Origin: Porticoccus sp964395715
GTDB lineage: Bacteria > Pseudomonadota > Gammaproteobacteria > Pseudomonadales > Porticoccaceae
NCBI GenBank assembly: GCA_964395715.1
Contig: CAYNAU010000004.1
Span: forward strand, 124,001-188,000
DNA length: 64,000 nucleotides
Reading direction: 5' to 3'
The translations under genes were made by a program, and so were the position numbers. Shown here piece after piece: positions 62,181-64,000 of this stretch (position 1 is its first letter; the number at the start of each line of letters is the position of its first letter). The notes below the pieces were generated by a model. It searched no databases. It saw only the letters and a program-made list of their open reading frames with translations, and had not been told where the DNA came from.

Positions 62181-62211
62181 TGAGAATAATTCTCATTTGC
62201 GTGTTTGGCAA
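62181..62211 (-). promoter_or_regulatory. Fur box overlapping a sigma-70 promoter
   Basis: The palindrome TGAGAAT-A-ATTCTCA (62181-62195) matches the 7-1-7 Fur consensus TGATAAT-N-ATTATCA with one mismatch per arm. On the minus strand a -35 TTGCCA (62206-62211) and a -10 TATTCT (62183-62188) stand 17 bases apart, with the -10 inside the palindrome. Iron-loaded Fur would block this promoter. Confidence 0.75.
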
Positions 62212-62219
62212 ATAAACTT

Positions 62220-62924
62220 TCAGAACAGAAAAGGCAACGGCGTCCGCAGCGAGATGTCTTCCGGTGAAAGGTGACAGCCATAGGCCAGAACTTCCACCCC
62301 CGCCTCCACAGCTTTGCGCAGGGTTCTTCCGTACTCGGGGTCTATCTCATCGGCGGACCCGACAGTTTCGGCACCACTGTGCTGCACACAAAAAACCAGT
62401 ACGGCCCGGTGTCCCTGTTCCACCATCGCCATCAATTCCCTGAGGTGTTTGGCTCCCCGGGTTGTGACGGCATCGGGAAACAGTACACGGCCATCGCCAA
62501 CACCCAGGGTGGTGTTTTTCACTTCCACGTAACAGTGGTGTTCGCCCTCGATCAACAATAGGTCGATACGGCTGTTCTCATCCCCATACTTCACTTCAGG
62601 GCGAATTTCACTATACCCCTGCAACTCGGCGATCACCCCATTTTCAATGGCTTCGCGTACCAGCTTGTTGGGCCGCCCGGTGTTCACCCCGGCAAGAAAC
62701 CCATCCGGTGTGCTGGTAATTTCCAGAGTACCGGGCAACTTGCGTTTCGGATCATCAGAGCGGGAAAACCAGCACGGGGTGTCCGGTGCCCAGCAGTTCT
62801 TCATGGAGCCGGTGTTGGGACAGTGAATGGTCAACTCTCCACCGTTAGCTAGGCGGATGTCCGCAAGAAAGCGTTTATAGCGCTTCAGTAATGTTGCTTG
62901 CTCCAGCGGCGGCTCTATCTTCAT
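62220..62924 (-). CDS. sfsA: Sugar fermentation stimulation protein homolog SfsA
   Basis: A 234-residue DNA-binding/nuclease-fold protein. The signature LTIHCPNTGSMKNC lies near residue 30, and the nuclease-like core DENSRIDLLLIEGEHHCYVEVKN, given here in parts (SRIDLLL and CYVEVKNTTL), near residue 120. The family's exact function is unsettled. It starts 7 bases after the aminotransferase gene. dksA, its usual downstream neighbour, is absent. Confidence 0.94.
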   Translation of the reverse strand: MKIEPPLEQATLLKRYKRFLADIRLANGGELTIHCPNTGSMKNCWAPDTPCWFSRSDDPKRKLPGTLEITSTPDGFLAGVNTGRPNKLVREAIENGVIAELQGYSEIRPEVKYGDENSRIDLLLIEGEHHCYVEVKNTTLGVGDGRVLFPDAVTTRGAKHLRELMAMVEQGHRAVLVFCVQHSGAETVGSADEIDPEYGRTLRKAVEAGVEVLAYGCHLSPEDISLRTPLPFLF

Positions 62925-62931
62925 AACCTCT

Positions 62932-64000
62932 TCATCCTGTCAACGCCCGTCGCAAACGTTCCACCGCCACCTCCAGGCGCGGCAGGGATTCTGTGTAGGC
63001 AAAACGTATATGCTGGCCAGCCAGGTGTTGCCCAAAATCAGTCCCCGGCGTGCAGGCAATGCCGTGCTCACGAAGTAATTGCCAACAGAATGCCTCGCAA
63101 TCATCGGTAAAGGCGGAAACATCGGCGTACAAATAAAAGGCTCCCTCCGGCACTCGATCTATACGAAATCCCAGTTCACGCAGGGCAGGCAGTAAAAAAT
63201 CGCGCCGTTCCTGGAAGGCCTGCCGCCGTTGCTCAAGGATCTCCCGGGTGTCCGGCTGAAAGGCGGCCAGCGCGGCATACTGGGCAATACTGGGGCTGGC
63301 GATATAAAAATTCTGAGCCATCATGGTCAGTGTATCGACCACCGACTCGGGGACCACCATCCAGCCAAGCCGCCAGCCGGTCATACCGAAATACTTGGAG
63401 AAGCTGTTGATGACAAACAGGTCATCGGCCACAGACAGCGCTGAGCGCAATGGCGCATCCCCGTAGGTCAGGCCATGGTAGATTTCATCAACAATCAGGG
63501 CCCCCTGTCGTGCCGTGACCTGGCGATACATTGCCGCCAGTTGCTGTTGGTCGATCACGGCACCGGTTGGATTACCGGGTGAGGCCACCAGGGCGGCCAC
63601 CGAATTGGGGCGCCAGTATTGCGCCACACTGGCGGCAGTAAGCTGGTAATTGTCATCCGGCCCCACGGGCACCAGCTGCGGCTCCGCATCCAGGCGACGC
63701 ACGAAATTGGCATTGCAGGGGTATCCGGGATCGGCCAACAACAGGCCGTCGCCGGGGTTCAGCAACAGTTCACAGACCATGCCCAGCGCCGCACTGCTGC
63801 CTGTGGTGACAATTACGCGGCGGGCATCAATCCCGACCCCGTACTGTTGTGCGTAGAAATCGGCAATGGCCCGACGAAGCTCCGGAATTCCGCAGGAAGG
63901 TGTATAACCCGTGCGCCCCTCCGACATAGCCACCCGGGCGGCCTCTAGAATCGGCTCAGCGGTCTCAAACCGCGGCTCGCCAATTTCCATGTGAATAATA
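62932..64000 (-). CDS. PLP-dependent aminotransferase (fold type I), start beyond window
   Basis: A class I/II aminotransferase. The PLP lysine is in NSFSKYFGMTGWRLGW and the arginine for the substrate carboxylate is near the C-terminus (HIRFAYTES). The family normally has 30-40 residues before IIHMEIGEP, and the frame stays open to the window edge, so the 5' end is missing. Substrate cannot be told from sequence; aspartate/tyrosine-like or alanine-like enzymes are both possible. It precedes sfsA on the same strand, probably as an operon. Confidence 0.88.
   Translation of the reverse strand, partial: IIHMEIGEPRFETAEPILEAARVAMSEGRTGYTPSCGIPELRRAIADFYAQQYGVGIDARRVIVTTGSSAALGMVCELLLNPGDGLLLADPGYPCNANFVRRLDAEPQLVPVGPDDNYQLTAASVAQYWRPNSVAALVASPGNPTGAVIDQQQLAAMYRQVTARQGALIVDEIYHGLTYGDAPLRSALSVADDLFVINSFSKYFGMTGWRLGWMVVPESVVDTLTMMAQNFYIASPSIAQYAALAAFQPDTREILEQRRQAFQERRDFLLPALRELGFRIDRVPEGAFYLYADVSAFTDDCEAFCWQLLREHGIACTPGTDFGQHLAGQHIRFAYTESLPRLEVAVERLRRALTG

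Noticed and set aside
1..64000. CRISPR arrays, tRNA or rRNA genes, insertion sequences, prophage
   Set aside because: No regularly spaced direct repeats, CCA-ended cloverleaf sequences, transposase frames or phage structural genes were seen on reading; a tRNA or covariance-model scan was not possible.

Overview
The window is a gene-dense chromosomal segment of a gammaproteobacterium. Many blocks keep the gene order familiar from Pseudomonas and relatives: rhdA-psd, gltB-gltD-hemE, pilMNOPQ-aroK-aroB divergent from ponA, cysQ-nudE-yrfG, argH divergent from algZ-algR-hemC-hemD-hemX-hemY, cyaY divergent from lptM-lysA-dapF-DUF484-xerC, and ubiK-comM. Other blocks (the Anbu module, nitrate assimilation, a TIGR02001 porin-like gene before glnK-amtB, a class I PHA synthase) and the moderate GC content suggest a marine Cellvibrionales-like lineage. 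That placement is an inference, not a proof. No tRNA, rRNA, insertion sequence, prophage or CRISPR array was seen.

Layout. 0-10 kb: the 3' end of a rhodanese, psd, a degenerate HD-GYP gene, hemE and glutamate synthase (gltD, gltB). 10-17 kb: aroB, aroK and the type IV pilus assembly operon pilMNOPQ. 17-25 kb: PBP1a, cysQ, nudE, yrfG, hslR, a DUF4124 gene, hslO and pckA. 25-32.5 kb: the haem operon hemCDXY, the AlgZ/AlgR two-component pair and argH. 32.5-36 kb: a circularly permuted ATP-grasp gene, an alpha-E gene and a convergent Anbu proteasome-like protease. 36-47 kb: nitrate assimilation (transporter, fused phosphatase/kinase, nirBD, a molybdopterin nitrate reductase, and a fused DmsB-DmsC electron-transfer subunit). 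47-52.7 kb: cyaY, lptM, lysA, dapF, DUF484, xerC, SIMPL and DUF523 genes. 52.7-55.7 kb: two PII genes flanking amtB, with a TIGR02001 outer-membrane gene upstream. 56-64 kb: ubiK, comM, phaC, rep, a small Fur-controlled gene, sfsA and a truncated aminotransferase.

The theme running through the middle is nitrogen. Four sequences with the exact GG-N10-GC spacing of sigma-54 promoters lie at about 32.73, 36.32, 39.72 and 55.79 kb. Three of them have NtrC-like dyads (TGCACY-N5-RGTGCA type) upstream. They precede the Anbu-linked operon, the nitrate transporter, nirB and the TIGR02001-glnK-amtB block. The nirB transcript also has a leader of about 100 nt that can fold into two mutually exclusive hairpins sharing one central arm. 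This looks like the type of leader read by NasT/NasR-style antitermination proteins, but no terminator U-tract is visible.

The most unusual points are that nirB leader switch; the sigma-54 control and missing transglutaminase of the ATP-grasp/alpha-E/Anbu module; an assimilatory-type nitrate reductase paired with a membrane DmsB-DmsC fusion; a very strong intrinsic terminator between the TIGR02001 gene and glnK-amtB with no room for a new promoter; and a small secreted five-cysteine protein with a promoter embedded in a Fur box.
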